The notes: generated by a model not told the origin, from the letters alone. A DNA stretch of 64,000 nt from Theodoxus fluviatilis (GCA_034096865.1 JAWQFJ010001213.1:52236-116235); one strand, 5' to 3'. Shown: positions 45,801-57,244, counted from the stretch's first letter. Numbers and translations: made by a program.

Positions 45801-46450
45801 ATACATGTATCTACAGCGGCCTGTCACTGCTGGCTACACCTGTTCACTACTGATACATGTATCTACAGCGGCCTGTCACTGCTGGCTACACCTGTTCACT
45901 ACTGATACATGTATCTACAGCGGCCTGTCACTGCTGGCTACACCTGTTCACTACTGATACATGTATCTACAGCGGCCTGTCACTGCTGGCTATACCTGTC
46001 ACTGCTGGCTACACCTGTTCACTACTGTTACATGTATCTACAGCGGCCTGTCACTGCTGGCTACACCTGTCACTGCTGGCTACACCTGTTCACTACTGAT
46101 ACATGTATCTACAGCGGCCTGTCACTGCTGGCTACACCTGTTCACTACTGATACATGTATCTACAGCGGCCTGTCACTGCTGGCTACACCTGTTCACTAC
46201 TGATACATGTATCTACAGCGGCCTGTCACTGCTGGCTACACCTGTTCACTACTGATACATGTATCTACAGCGGCCTGTCACTGCTGGCTACACCTGTTCA
46301 CTACTGATACATGTATCTACAGCGGCCTGTCACTGCTGGCTACACCTGTCACTGCTGGCTACACCTGTCACTGCTGGCTACACCTGTTCACTACTGATAC
46401 ATGTATCTACAGCGGCCTGTCACTGCTGGCTACAACCTGTCACTGGTGGC
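42896..46450. repeat. 52 bp / 19 bp compound minisatellite in ERI1 intron
   Basis: The main 52 bp unit has TGATACATGTATCTACAGCG, GCCTGTCACTGCTGGCTACA and CCTGTTCACTAC. A 19 bp sub-unit (CTGTCACTGCTGGCTACAC) is inserted 0-4 times between units, sometimes as a CTTGCTGCACC variant (44160-44460). About 60 main units span 3.5 kb. Unit order shows local higher-order blocks. Because 52 is not a multiple of three, units rotate frame and give many short open frames, none real. It occupies most of the 5.5 kb intron between ERI1 exons 2 and 3. Confidence 0.97.
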
Positions 46451-46844
46451 TACAGCTATTTATGCTGGTTACAGCTTTTTAATCTAGCAACATGCTACTT
46501 TCCTGCTTGCTATAACTGCTTCTAAACACTGGCTACAAATTTTGTCACTGCTATGTATGAGTTCTTCCTGGGTAAACTTCTTGCCTCTAGAAGACACTGT
46601 GCCTGTCATTACGCAAGGTACTTGTCACTCCTGCCAACAACAAAAAATCTGGAGAAAAAACAAACTTGGTACTTTCATTCTGAAAACTAGATATTTCAAA
46701 GTCAAAACCATGCCAAAGCAATGCAAAATTGTATCCCCATGTTCCGGTGCTTTGAAAAATTTCATCTGGTCAACAAGACCAAGCCCTCCTCCAGAACTTC
46801 CCTTCCCTTCCAACTTATCTACAATGTATACCAGTTCCTGGCAG

Positions 46845-47350
46845 CCCACCCCCCAGTGCTCTCCCCTCAGGCTCTACTCGCTTGTTGAAACCATGTCTTT
46901 GACTTTAGACAGGCCGAGATGGGCGAGCATGCTTTGGGGTTGGATGATGTGCGAGGCGCAGTGCCGTGGAAAGAATCTGTGTTTATTACAATATCTTGAC
47001 AATATTATACTGGCTGCAACCCTGTGTTGTAAATCTGTCTATGCGTGAATGATACTTGGTGAACATCTATGATGCACCTACTCCTTTGTATGACTGTGTT
47101 TGCTTTGGTTCAACATCTATGACGTGCCAAAGCAAAAATCCAAAAAGTATTAACAAGAACTTCCCTTGGCAGCCCACCCCCAAGTGCTCTCCCCTCTTGC
47201 ATGAGTACACGGTCAGCCCCTCAACCTCTACTCGCTTGTTGAAACCATGTCTTTAGACAGGCATAGATGGGCGAGCATGCTTTGGGAGTTTGGGTTGGAC
47301 GACGTGTGAGGTGCAGTGCCATGGTTCTATCCCCGGGACGGGAAGAATCT
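46845..47350 (+). repeat. Dispersed repeat B, two tandem copies
   Basis: CAGCCCACCCCCCAGTGCTC, CTACTCGCTTGTTGAAACCA, TGGGCGAGCATGCTTTGGG and a GTGCCATGG block occur at 46847-46985 and again at 47167-47345. The reverse form is at 48535-48710. Confidence 0.75.
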
Positions 47351-47429
47351 GGGTTTATTTTAAACCCTCCTCACATTCCTGTCTTTGCTGGGGGGTTTTC
47401 CCCAACAGAAGGTTCTGCAGACCTGCCTA

Positions 47430-47453
47430 CCCCCCCCCCCCCCCCCCCCCCCC
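47430..47453. repeat. Poly-C run
   Basis: About 24 C. A G-run is at 47541-47550. Confidence 0.95.
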
Positions 47454-47611
47454 AAGGCCAAAGCGAGAGATTCTGAAAAACAGGCCTGGGTCCGGGGAGG
47501 GGGTTAAAGTGCACAGCCGAAACGTGATAGGGGGAGAGGGGGGGGGGGGGCAAGTGAGCCTATAAGATCGTTCGGAGCTCAGCCAAAACGTGAGAGCGGG
47601 GGGGCGGGGCT

Positions 47612-48020
47612 CTGTGGCCGAGTGGTTAGCGCGCTGGACCTACAGTCGCTTGCGGCCAGTGGGTACGGCGTTCGAAGCTGCGCGGTTTCCAGAGTTGCAT
47701 CCTTGAGCAAGATGCTTAACTCGCATTGTTTCTCCCCACCCAGGAGTAAAACCGGGTACCTGTGAGGGCAATATTGGCAAAAACGTTGTGCGATTAACCC
47801 TTGTATGCGGCCAAGCGCCAGCATCGGGTTGGAATACTCCCCAGGGAGCGGAGTTGGTGCTGGTACCTGACTGTGTGCGTCTTAAATGTCTGTCACTATG
47901 TTTGTTGTGAGGTACCAGTGAGGATTGATGAAGATGCCCAGTGATCAGGGGGTAAAGTGTAAGCGGTTTGAGACCCTGACAAAGGGTGTAAGTCGCTATA
48001 AAAAAACACACCTTTACCTT
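47612..48020 (+). mobile_element. tRNA-derived SINE, full length
   Basis: The head has a polymerase III box A-like TGGCCGAGTGGTTAGCGCGC and a box B-like GCGTTCGAAGC about 40 bases on. Then comes the conserved central block CCTTGAGCAAGATGCTTAAC, a motif shared by several widespread animal SINE families. The 3' part has TGATCAGGGGGTAAAGTGTA, AGCGGTTTGAGACCCTGACA, AGTCGCTATAAAAAA and an ACCTTTACCTTTTACC end. A truncated relative lies at 10925-11030. Confidence 0.88.
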
Positions 48021-48362
48021 TTACCCTAACGGCAGGCGTACTCAGCCTACGTGTCTAAAACCCCATTTTTCGTAGGTTCCGTTCATCGAAATTGGGAGAA
48101 TTAAAAAACTCAAAGCCAAATCGGGAGAATTCAAAGCCTAATCGGGAGGTGGGGAGAAACAGGCCTAAATCGGGAGTCTCCCGATTTTATTGGGAGAGTA
48201 GGCAGATCTGGTTCTGATAAGGCTGTCCGATGACCTAACTCCAGAATTAAAAACAAATCCTCGAAGAAGAAAAAAAATATCATCATGTAATTATAACCCT
48301 TACTTTCCATACATGTATGAAAAAGAGGCTGTTGCTGCCTCATCTACAGATCCACTGCTTAC

Positions 48363-48446
48363 CTGTGTGATACCGGTGAGCTCCGTACAGAATGTTGACA
48401 ACTGTGGATTCACTGTTGGTTTGCAGTGGCGATGGAACTCGTCTAC
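48363..48446 (-). CDS. ERI1: ERI1 exon 2
   Basis: Exactly 28 codons lie between a CGCTTTACAG acceptor (48449-48447) and a GTAAGC donor (48362-48357), phase 0 at both ends. It encodes residues 122-149, VDEFHRHCKPTVNPQLSTFC and TELTGITQ. This is the ERI1-family segment just after the first catalytic motif (compare vertebrate LSDFCISLTGIT). Confidence 0.96.
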
Positions 48447-48534
48447 CTGTAAAGCGAAATAAACATCAACATTATCATAAGGCATTCACAAGTAAAACCT
48501 ATTCTTAGACATATATTTAAATAAACCGAGATTC

Positions 48535-48710
48535 TTCCTGTCCCAGGGATAGAACCACGGCACTGTGCCTCGCACATCGTCTATCCCCAAAGCATACTCG
48601 CCTATCTCCGCCTGTCAAAGACATGGTTTCAACAAGCGAGTAGAGGCTGAGGGGCTGACCGTGTACTCATGCGAGAGGGGAGAGCACTGGGGGTGGGCTG
48701 GCAGGAAGTG
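48535..48710 (-). repeat. Dispersed repeat B, reverse copy in ERI1 intron 1
   Basis: GAACCACGGCACTGTGCCTC, AAAGCATACTCGCCTATCTC, ACATGGTTTCAACAAGCGAG and TAGAGGCTGAGGGGCTGACC are the reverse of 46845-47350. Confidence 0.7.
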
Positions 48711-48854
48711 ATGTATATTCTAAACAAGTTTGAAGGGTTGGGAAGTACCTATTAATACTTTGTGTCCTTTTGTTTTGGCCCGTCGTAGACGTTTTAAAAA
48801 CTAAAGCTGATGCAGTCTTACACAAAAATATGACAAGTCTCTTAATGTCTGTTC

Positions 48855-48880
48855 CCCCCCCCCCCCCCCCCCCCCCCCCA
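48855..48880. repeat. Poly-C run
   Basis: About 25 C in the ERI1 intron. Confidence 0.95.
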
Positions 48881-48959
48881 ATTTTTGGAAAGTTGTCTCC
48901 TCAATCAGGCTGCAGAATATGCTGGAGTGTACTTAAACATAAAACTGGCTGAAATATGA

Positions 48960-49750
48960 AGCTCACAAATAAAACTTCATTTAGAAAAGGTATCATTCTG
49001 TTAGTGTTCATAGCTTTCAGCAGCAGCAGCAGCAGCAGCCGTCTCAGCATCACTTATATAGAGCTTGCTCTGATGCCTATAGTGACTTGCAGTACACACC
49101 AATCAAGACCCATGTACAGCATTGGTTAAACAGGTGAGTTTTTGGATACTGTCTACACGCACCCAGCTTAGGGCAGACTCAGTTTTTCAGGGAGGGGGGT
49201 TCCAAACAAGAGACCCTTCATAAGAAGACACCCTCGGTCCACTTGGCTACTTTCTGACATATCATTGCCAGCAGGAAAGCTGACCCAGGCTGTAGAGGCC
49301 TAATGGGTTTGTACTGTGATGCCATGTGCTTCAGACATGTCGGGCTAAACCATGAAAGAAAGTTTGGTCTATGATCAAGCTGGCCTCCTCTACAAAGAAA
49401 AGGAAAAAGTTCAGTCAAACCTTCCAACCCTGTATTTTTTGCATTGTTACCTTAACCACAGCTTTTTTTGTTGGTTGCCTTATCAAGATGTGCAACAGAA
49501 ATAGGTGTTCAAATAAAAACACAAATATTCATCAGAATTCTATGTTTCTTACTTAAAAGTGTCATTTTATTACATATTCATTAAATGATTCTTGAACTTG
49601 AAGGCCAAAAAATGGTCATTTACTCAATTTTCAAATTGCCAGCACCATGTGTGGCCAAATTCTGTCAAAATCTCATTGCACGAACTCAAGATGGAGGAGA
49701 GATCTATGTATACTTATTGTAATAATATGATTTAATGATAATCACTATAA
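48960..49750. other. ERI1 intron sequence
   Basis: Contains a (CAG)n run (49019-49039). A segment at 49345-49480 is loosely similar to 56170-56290 (AAGTTTGGTCTATGATCAAG, then CTGGCCTC). No exon was found. Confidence 0.5.
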
Positions 49751-49754
49751 CAAA

Positions 49755-51422
49755 CAAGAAGGGCAAAGCCCCTGCGACTCACATGCTTGACCTTGACCTT
49801 TACATGACCTTGACCTTCAGGTGACCTTCAAGGTCAAACAACTAAACCTACCAATGACATCATACACTAAACTAAGAAATGCTTTACACATTTTTCCTAC
49901 CAAAATACATGTAACCTTGACCCAAGGTCAAGGTCATCCAAGGTCATGCAACACAAAGCTGTTAATTCAAGACATAGGAAGCACAATGGTGATTATTGGC
50001 ACTTTCTACCATGAGATATGGTCACTTTTAGTGGTTCACTACCCCATTTTGGTCACATTTCATAAGGGTCAAAGTGACCTTGACCTTGATGATATGTGAC
50101 CAAATGTGTCTCATGATGAAAGTATAACATGTGCCCCACATAATTATTCAGTTTGAAACAGTTATCTTCCATAGTTCAGGGTCAAGGTCACTTCAAAATA
50201 TGTATACAATCCAACTTTGAAAAGCTCCTGTGACCTTGACCTTGAAGCAAGGTCAATCAAACTGGTATCAAAAGATAGGGATTACTTTGCCCTATATACC
50301 ATATATAGGTGAGGTATCTAATCTCAAAAACTTCAGAGAAAATTGAGAAAATGTAAAACAAGAAGGGCAAAGCCCATACGACTCACATGCTTGACCTTGA
50401 CCTTCAGGTGACCTTCAAGGTCAAGGTCAAACAACTAAACCTACCAATGACATCATACACAAAGAAATGCTTTACACATTATTTTTTCCTACCAAAATAC
50501 ATGTGACCTTGACCCAAGGTCAAGGTCATCCAAGGTCATGCAACACAAAGCTATTAATTCAAGACATAGGAAGCACAATGGTGCTTATTGGCACTTTCTA
50601 CCATGAGATATAGTCACTTTTAGTGGTTCACTACCCCATTTTGGTCACATTTCATAAGGGTCAAAGTGACCTTGACCTTGATGATATGTGAACAAATGTG
50701 TCTCATGATGAAAGTATAACATGTGCCCCACATAATTGTTAAGTTTGAAACAGTTATCTTCCATAGTTCAGGGTCAAGGTCACTTCAAAATATGTATACA
50801 ATCCAACTTTGAAGAGCTCCTGTGACCTTGACCTTGAAGCAAGGTCAACCAAACTGGTATCAAAAGATAGGGCTTGCTTTGACCTAAATACCACTTGTAG
50901 CTAAGGTCGCCATTCTCAATAACGTGGGAGAAAATTGGGAAAATGTGAAAAATGACTGTTTTTGAGACCACATTTATGGCTCCTGTGACCTTGACCTTGA
51001 AGCAAGGTCAAGTCACTATGTATCTTTTTTGAGGCCTTGTCATCATACACCATCATGCCACATTTGGTGTTGATAGACTTAATAGTCTCCGAGAAAAATC
51101 CAACGTTTAAGTTTTTTACGCCCGGACGCCCGGACGGACGACACGGCTCAGTACATAGACTCACTTTTGCTTGGCATGTGAGTCAAAAATGACTGTTTTT
51201 TAGACAACATTTATGGCCCCTGCGACCGTGACCTTGAAGCAAGGACAAGTCACTATGTATGTTTTTTTAGGCCTTGTCATCATACACCATCATGCCACAT
51301 TTGGTATTGATAGACTTAATAGTCTCAGAGAAAAATTCTACGTTAAAATTTTCGGACGCCCTGACGCCCGGACGGACAAAACGGGTGAGTACATAGACTC
51401 ACTTTTGCTTCGCATGTGAGTC
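49755..51422 (-). mobile_element. Helentron/HINE-like copy interrupted by a second copy of itself
   Basis: The outer copy consists of 49755-50358 and 51185-51422, which join at AAAATGTAAAA / AAAAATGACTG where intact copies read straight through. Ends are CAAGAAGGGCAAAGCCCC (low side) and CGCATGTGAGTC(G) (high side), with a perfect 12 bp subterminal inverted repeat, CGACTCACATGC. No coding capacity. Confidence 0.85.
50359..51184 (-). mobile_element. Helentron/HINE-like copy nested in the previous one
   Basis: Complete: CAAGAAGGGCAAAGCCCATA at the low end and GGCATGTGAGTC at the high end, inserted into an A run of the outer copy. It is closely similar to 26427-27267 and 53651-54512. Confidence 0.88.
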
Positions 51423-51559
51423 GAAAAATCAAACAAACAAATCAGCATCAAATTTCATGAATCATTTTCAAAGAAAAGCTCAATTCCATATCTGTCTCCA
51501 ACATTATCACAGTTGTGCTGAGGTCCATAATGGCATAGTTTCAATGACATCTTGCAGAC

Positions 51560-52370
51560 ACATGCACACAGGAACAGAATGGATGCAGCACAGGAAATGG
51601 ATAGATGCAGCACAGAAACTGAATGGATGAACACAGGAACTAAACGGATGCACACAGGAGCTGAATAGATGCAGCACAGGAACTGAATGGATGCACACAG
51701 GAACTGAATGGATGAACACAGGAACTAAATTAATGCACACAGGAACTGAATAGATGCAAAGGAACTGAATGGATGCACACAGGAACTAAACGGATGCACA
51801 CAGGAACTGAATAGATGCAAAGGAACAGAATGGATGCAGCACAGGAATGGATGCAGCACAGGAACTGAATGGATGCACTCATGAACTAAATGGATGCAGC
51901 ACAGGAACTGAATGGATGCACACAGGAACTGAATGGATGAACACAGGAACTAAACGGATGCACACAGGAACTGAACGGATGCACACATGAACTGAATGGA
52001 TGCACACAGGAACTGAATGGATGAACACAGGAACTAAACGGATGCACACAGGAACTGAATGGATGCAGCACAGGAACTGAATGGATGCACACAGGAACTG
52101 AATGGATGCACACAGGAACTGAATGGATGCAGCACAGGAACTGAATGGATGCAGCACAGGAACTGAATAGATGCAGCACAGGAACAGAATGGATGCAGCA
52201 CAGGAAATGAATGGATGCAGCACAGGAACTGAATGGATGCAGCGCAGGAACTGAATGGATGCAGCACAGGAACAGAATGGATGCAGCACAGGAACTGAAT
52301 GGATGCAGCACAGGAAATGAATGGATGCACACAGGAACTAAATGGATGCACACAGGAACTGGAAACATCA
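51560..52370. repeat. 21/22 bp minisatellite next to ERI1 exon 1 donor
   Basis: Units GCACACAGGAACTGAATGGA-T (21 bp) and GCAGCACAGGAACTGAATGGA-T (22 bp) alternate irregularly with GAACACAGGAACTAAACGG variants, roughly 37 units. It ends about 20 bases inside the intron from the donor of exon 1 at 52390. Minus-strand open frames running from exon 1 into this array are read-through artefacts. Confidence 0.95.
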
Positions 52371-52390
52371 GCAAAACAACATGGACTTAC

Positions 52391-52753
52391 CACTTCCATT
52401 TTTTCAGAGCTGATGAGGATTGCTGGGAACTCAATGATCTCATGGGGATATTCCTCATCATTCCTCTCACAGGTAGCCTCAAAGTCAATGACAATGAGGT
52501 AAGGATACTGATGTGCTTTCCCATCAGCCTTGTCCCCAACACCCTTCTTGAGTCTGTAGAAGTTTTTTAGCCTCCTCTTCAAGACGTTGGTGGCGCCACT
52601 GGGGTTGAGTTTGAGCTCCTTCAAAGCCCTCACCAAATCCTGGTGATGCATGCGGTTGATCTGGCCATTGATTCGCGACAGTCGCAGGGGGATGAGTGTC
52701 TCATAGGAATAGGGATTCTCCCAGGCAGCCCCGCCTTTGCTGGACGACTCCAT
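52391..52753 (-). CDS. ERI1: ERI1 exon 1 of the coding region (SAP domain and first catalytic motif)
   Basis: ERI1 is a 3'-5' exoribonuclease that trims histone mRNA stem-loop ends, 5.8S rRNA and small RNAs. Four minus-strand exons (52753-52391, 48446-48363, 42822-42713, 41721-41199) join in frame to 359 residues, close to the usual family length. This exon encodes residues 1-121. MESSSKGG is the likely start. A SAP-type helix-turn-helix (about 31-70, HHQDLVRALKELKLN ... LKRRLKNFYRL) binds the RNA stem-loop in this family. The first DEDDh motif, VIDFEATCE, follows (Asp 90, Glu 92), then HEIIEFP. The donor is GTAAGT at 52390. A TTGATTGCAG acceptor lies just 5' of the ATG (exon edge about 52760), so an untranslated exon lies upstream. 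All five catalytic residues are present, so it should be active. Confidence 0.95.
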
Positions 52754-52799
52754 CCCTGACTCTGCAATCAACACACAGTCACTGAGAGGAACTGGCACT

Positions 52800-53645
52800 C
52801 ATAAAACCCTGTCTTCAAAACCTTCAGTCTTGTCAGAGATGAATTCCAGTAAAATAAGTAATGGAAACAAACTTTCATCACACTCAGTCATAAACAGCCA
52901 AGACAACCGTAAACTACCGTGCACTCTGTAAGCTATGATTAACACTGAATGGAAACACCTGACATGTTAAGCAATGATACAACACTGAGGGTGACAGTGA
53001 GACTGAGTGACAGAGATATGATATCATCAATGGTATGTGATTAAAATAAAGGTCAGGTGCCAAGCAAGCACAGTGTGATGAATGACCTTGATCCATTCAT
53101 TATTTCATACTGAAGATATGATGGCAGGTAATCCAGCATTGGTATTGTTGTTTAAGTTCAACTAAAAGCTGGGTTAACACTCTTGACAGCAGCACACTAC
53201 AGTAAAACCTCTATTTTATGAACCTCTCTTAAATGACTTCCTCCAAAACACGACTTGCGACCGTCAATCCTCGGCATTTTAACGACTCTTTGACCTAGAT
53301 TTCCCCAAACTGCAGTCCCTTTAGCAGCACATGCAACTGCAGTTACTGTTCATTCCAAAAAGACAGTTTTTGCTAGTGGTGTTATGCACTCCTAGTGCAG
53401 TAGGAGTTACTTCACATTCTGTAAGGATTGTCTGCCGCCCAGCGACATCTCCCGAGACCAAGCGACTTGTGGTCAAGGGGCAGACAACTTTCGTGCATTA
53501 CGGAATAACGCTTTCGTCTAGACTGGCTTGAAAGAGAAATGTTAAACTTTGTAATAAACTTGTCGCACACGTTTTGTTCTACATGAGATAACTGTCTAAA
53601 ATTTCCAGCCGTTGCGGGTTCAACAGTTTGAGTCTCATACCCTCA
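52800..53645. other. ERI1 5' intron, no exon seen
   Basis: AT-rich sequence without recognised features. Confidence 0.5.
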
Positions 53646-53650
53646 GGTAA

Positions 53651-54512
53651 CAAGAAGGGCAAAGCCCATACGACTCACATGCTTGACCTTGACCTTTATG
53701 TGACCTTGACCTTCAGGTGACCTTCAAGGTCAAGGTCAAACAACTAAACTACCAATGACATCATACACGAAGAAATGCTTTACACATTTTTCCTACCAAA
53801 ATACGTGTGACCTTGACCCAAGGTCAAGGTCATCCAAGGTCATGCAACACAAAGCTGTTAATTCAAGACATAGGAAGCACAATGGTGCTTATTGGCACTT
53901 TCTACCATGAGATATAGTCACTTTTAGTGGTTCACTACCCCATTTTGGTCACATTTCATAAGGGTCAAAGTGACCTTGACCTTGATGATATGTGACCAAA
54001 TGTGTCTCATGATGAAAGTATAACATGTGCCCCACATAATTATTAAGTTTGAAACAGTTATCTTCTATAGTTCAGGGTCAAGGTCACTTCAAAATATGTT
54101 TACAATCCAACTTTGAAGAGCTCCTGTGACCTTGACCTTGAAGCAAGGTCAACCAAACTGGTATCAAAAGATAGGGCTTGCTTTGACCTATATACCATTT
54201 GTAGCTAAGGTCGCCATTCTCAATAACGTGGGAGAAAATTGGGAAAATGTGAAAAATGACTGTTTTTGAGACCACATTTATGGCTCCTGTGACCTTGACC
54301 TTGAAGCAAGGTCAAGTCACTATGTATATTTTTTGAGGCCTTGTCATCGTACACCATCATGCCACATTTGGTGTTGATAGACTTAATAGTCTCCGAGAAA
54401 AATCCAACGTTTAAGTTTTTTACGGACGCCTGGACGGACGCCCGGACGCCCGGACGGACGGACGGACGACACGGCTCAGTACATAGACTCACTTTTGCTT
54501 CGCATGTGAGTC
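53651..54512 (-). mobile_element. Helentron/HINE-like copy, complete
   Basis: Runs from CAAGAAGGGCAAAGCCCATA to CGCATGTGAGTC in flanks TAA / AAAAATAG. About ten TGACCTTGACC or TCAAGGTCA words are spread over 650 bp, and a GGACGCCCGGACGGACGG microsatellite lies near the high end. It is in the ERI1 5' intron. Confidence 0.9.
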
Positions 54513-54514
54513 AA

Positions 54515-56000
54515 AAATAGTATCAACTCGCAGCGAGCTGCCGCACCAGTGACTGAAGAGGTGGAGGCTGCAACTGGCGGCCTGGTTTTCGCTATTTGCT
54601 GCGAACGTGTCTGCATCGGTTTACAGGTGGCCAGGAGGGGAGGCAGAGGCTATTCCAATGGCAGCACTGACAGTGACCGTAGTGGTCTGACATTTGTCAG
54701 TTAAGTTAAAGTTAAAATTAGGTTGTTAGGTAAATTTTCCTCTGTTGGCCATTTAATTAGCATGGAGTTAGGGTTAAAAAAAATGAAACGATCAAGTAAA
54801 CAGTTCAGCGATCGTTACAGCGGTACCATCTATTAGTATATATTTCAACCAAAAATACCTGAAAGACACTCATCAAGTAAGGTGCCCTTGAAACAGCCGG
54901 AAACTTTGCAGCCAAAATTGAACCTATGTAAGTCACTGTAAGTAGCAGAACTTTGTATACACGTACATTATATCATGCAATATATCAGCCTCTTCAAAGT
55001 TCTTTTATCTCCTGTATTCTGCTCATACATGAAAAGGAGGTCTAGCTTACTCCAACAGTAAAAAAGATGTATTGTGCATGTATTGCATTGTGTTTTATGT
55101 TGGCATTATTCCTATTTATAATATATATTATGTTAATTTTATTCAAATCTCCTTACCTCCATTTTAAGACTCCCTCCAAATTAAGACTTGATTCAGGTTT
55201 TTCAAAGGTCGCAAAATAGAGGTTTTCCTGTACCAGTGTACAAGTAAGATGTGTATGACAATGTCAATGCTCTTTGTTCCTTAGGCAGAAAATGAAATTG
55301 TCACAAAGAGGAGATCAGAACAAGAACTGCATTGACTGGTGTGCCAAGTCCAATAGGCTTGCTCTTTTGTCTTGTGGTAGGTATGTGGATAATATTTTCA
55401 ACTGATAAAAACAAAATCCTGAACATTTTGGCTAGATCTATAGGTCATTGAATTTGAAGAAACATTCAATAAAGATATGTAGATCACAATTTTAACAGTG
55501 AGAAAAAGAAAAAATATCTTGGGTAGGTGGAAAGTCATTTTAAAAAGCACATTAAATAACTCCAAGGTAATGTAAATCTAAAATTAATGGGAGATATGAA
55601 ATATTGTGAAAATGAAATGGTACTATAAATAGTACTTGTACCAAATCTTTTTAGCCAAAACAAAGGTCTATGCATCAATCCTTTATAGGAAAAAAAACTT
55701 TCTCAGCAAAAACTGCAATATATATATATATCTTTTCCCTAATTTGAGGTCTTCCATTTAAGAAGTGCATATTTTGTCATCTGTGGAACTAATTTCTACC
55801 AAAAGCAGAAAACGTGCCATTTCTGAGGCACATTCCCCACCCAGGCTGATGCGGTGCTAACTAAATGGCAGCTGCCTTTGCAGATATTTTCCATTTCCCA
55901 CTCACTATCTTCTTCTAAGGAAAAGAAGGTGTATATGTGTGTGTATGCGCAAATATATGGTAACCTGACCAATCCTTTTTGTTCTGCTGACCCTAAACTC
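54515..56000. other. ERI1 5' intron, no feature supported
   Basis: AT-rich. A short TA run lies at about 55721-55731. Nothing coding. Confidence 0.45.
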
Positions 56001-56004
56001 ATTT

Positions 56005-56005
<1 letters not shown>

Positions 56006-56043
<38 letters not shown>

Positions 56044-56088
56044 TTGGTGTGTGTGTGTGTGTGTGGTTTATGTGTGTGAAAGAAGAAG
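56006..56088. repeat. (GT)n microsatellite
   Basis: GT runs with GGTTGGTG and GGTTTATG interruptions. Confidence 0.95.
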
Positions 56089-56089
56089 A

Positions 56090-57120
56090 CAGAATTGATG
56101 GTGAACAACAAACTGCATGCTGTCCCATCTTCCCTGCCCAATGAGCATTCAGGGAATTCACTATTTCAGTGAGAGTAAGTTTGGTTTATGTTCAATCTGG
56201 CCTCTTATAAAAAGAAAAATAGTTCAGACCAACCTGCCAACCCTATCAAATTTTTTTCCATATTACGTTAACCATTACTAACTTTTTGGGGTGGTCTAAT
56301 TGCTGCTTTGGTAAGACTTCCGCAGCCAGGCGCCACTCTGCCCACTAACAACCGCAGACCCTGTGTTCATACGACGTTGTCCTACTTCTGCAACTTGAAC
56401 CCAGCAATGGAGTTACGCTTATGATAGGGATGTCTAAAAATAGAAAACGACGTTTCTGACATCTGCACACTTTGCCCGAATTATATTATAAAAGTGTAAT
56501 TCACCCATCCCTTATTTACATTATGACTCATACTTGGCGCCTGGCTGCAGAATTTTTCCCCTTCCCCACTGTTTTAGGCTACTTTTCTTAGTTTCTTGAG
56601 GGACAGGCAATTAAAATGTCAATCTACATGACACTTTTTACGGGAATTTTAAAAAATGAAGCTTTGCACGACTACAACAGAATTATGATATCACCAACCA
56701 CTTCGATCTTAACATGTTGCCATGGAGAAAGATGGCATGTGCAGTTAATTTTTTCATATGATAAAGTCATGATCAACTTCGCCAATCTGCACAGGTTCTT
56801 AATGCAAGTCTGCAGACAAGCATAGCCCACTATTAGTTGAGACTGAGCGGAGGAGAGATCAATTCAACCTCTCCGTCTTGAGACGCTACTAATTTTAGAC
56901 ATTACCTGCCTTTAACTCTGCCGATTCACTAAACAGCCATTCCATATTCCACGTAGAGTGCATTCCTGATCATTCTTGAATATTGAACTTTTGAAGTCGA
57001 GACACAACCACCGGTATCGGGTACATAACTTACTTTAAACGTCAACAACTTCATTTCCAAAAATATACAAAGAATGCATGACAAAACTTAGGTCACACAG
57101 CACTTCTTTGCAGGTCATAC
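56090..57120. other. ERI1 5' intron, no feature supported
   Basis: Includes a stretch loosely similar to 49345-49480. No exon was found. Confidence 0.45.
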
Positions 57121-57124
57121 TTAC

Positions 57125-57240
57125 CGGGAAATCAAAGCTTAACAGACGTGAAATCACCTTTCGCGCCTACTGTAATTATTTCGAGCTCGAAATAGGGAAA
57201 TGCCGGAACCGGAATTGGCGCGCGCTTGTTGTCTTTCGCT
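57125..57240 (-). promoter_or_regulatory. ERI1: Candidate ERI1 promoter and untranslated first exon
   Basis: On the minus strand a consensus donor (GTAAGTATG, 57124-57116) follows a GC-richer stretch. That stretch contains two ETS-type TTCCGG sites and a CCAAT box (GCGCGCCAATTCCGG, about 57224-57208) plus a CGCGC run. This is the pattern of a TATA-less housekeeping promoter with a short non-coding exon 1 that would splice to the acceptor at 52761. It is inferred from position and motifs; no transcript evidence was available. Confidence 0.45.
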
Positions 57241-57244
57241 TATA

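Noticed and set aside
42896..46450. CRISPR-like appearance of regular repeats
   Set aside because: The spacers are themselves repeats, the genome is eukaryotic and no cas genes are present.
43068..46525. Many plus-strand frames starting MYLQRPVTAGYTCSLL
   Set aside because: 52 bp minisatellite inside the ERI1 intron; each frame stops when units rotate phase.
47612..47690. tRNA gene (Leu/Ser-like boxes)
   Set aside because: The cloverleaf cannot be completed; the boxes head a 400 bp SINE with a known-type central block and 3' tail.
50780..50971. Conserved 63-codon minus-strand frame also found near 54084 and 26861
   Set aside because: It is simply the same stretch of the Helentron-like element in each copy. 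It has no start context and its composition follows the half-site repeats.
51886..52374. Minus-strand frames with repeated PVCIHSVPVLHPFSSC
   Set aside because: 21/22 bp intronic minisatellite read through from the ERI1 exon 1 donor.
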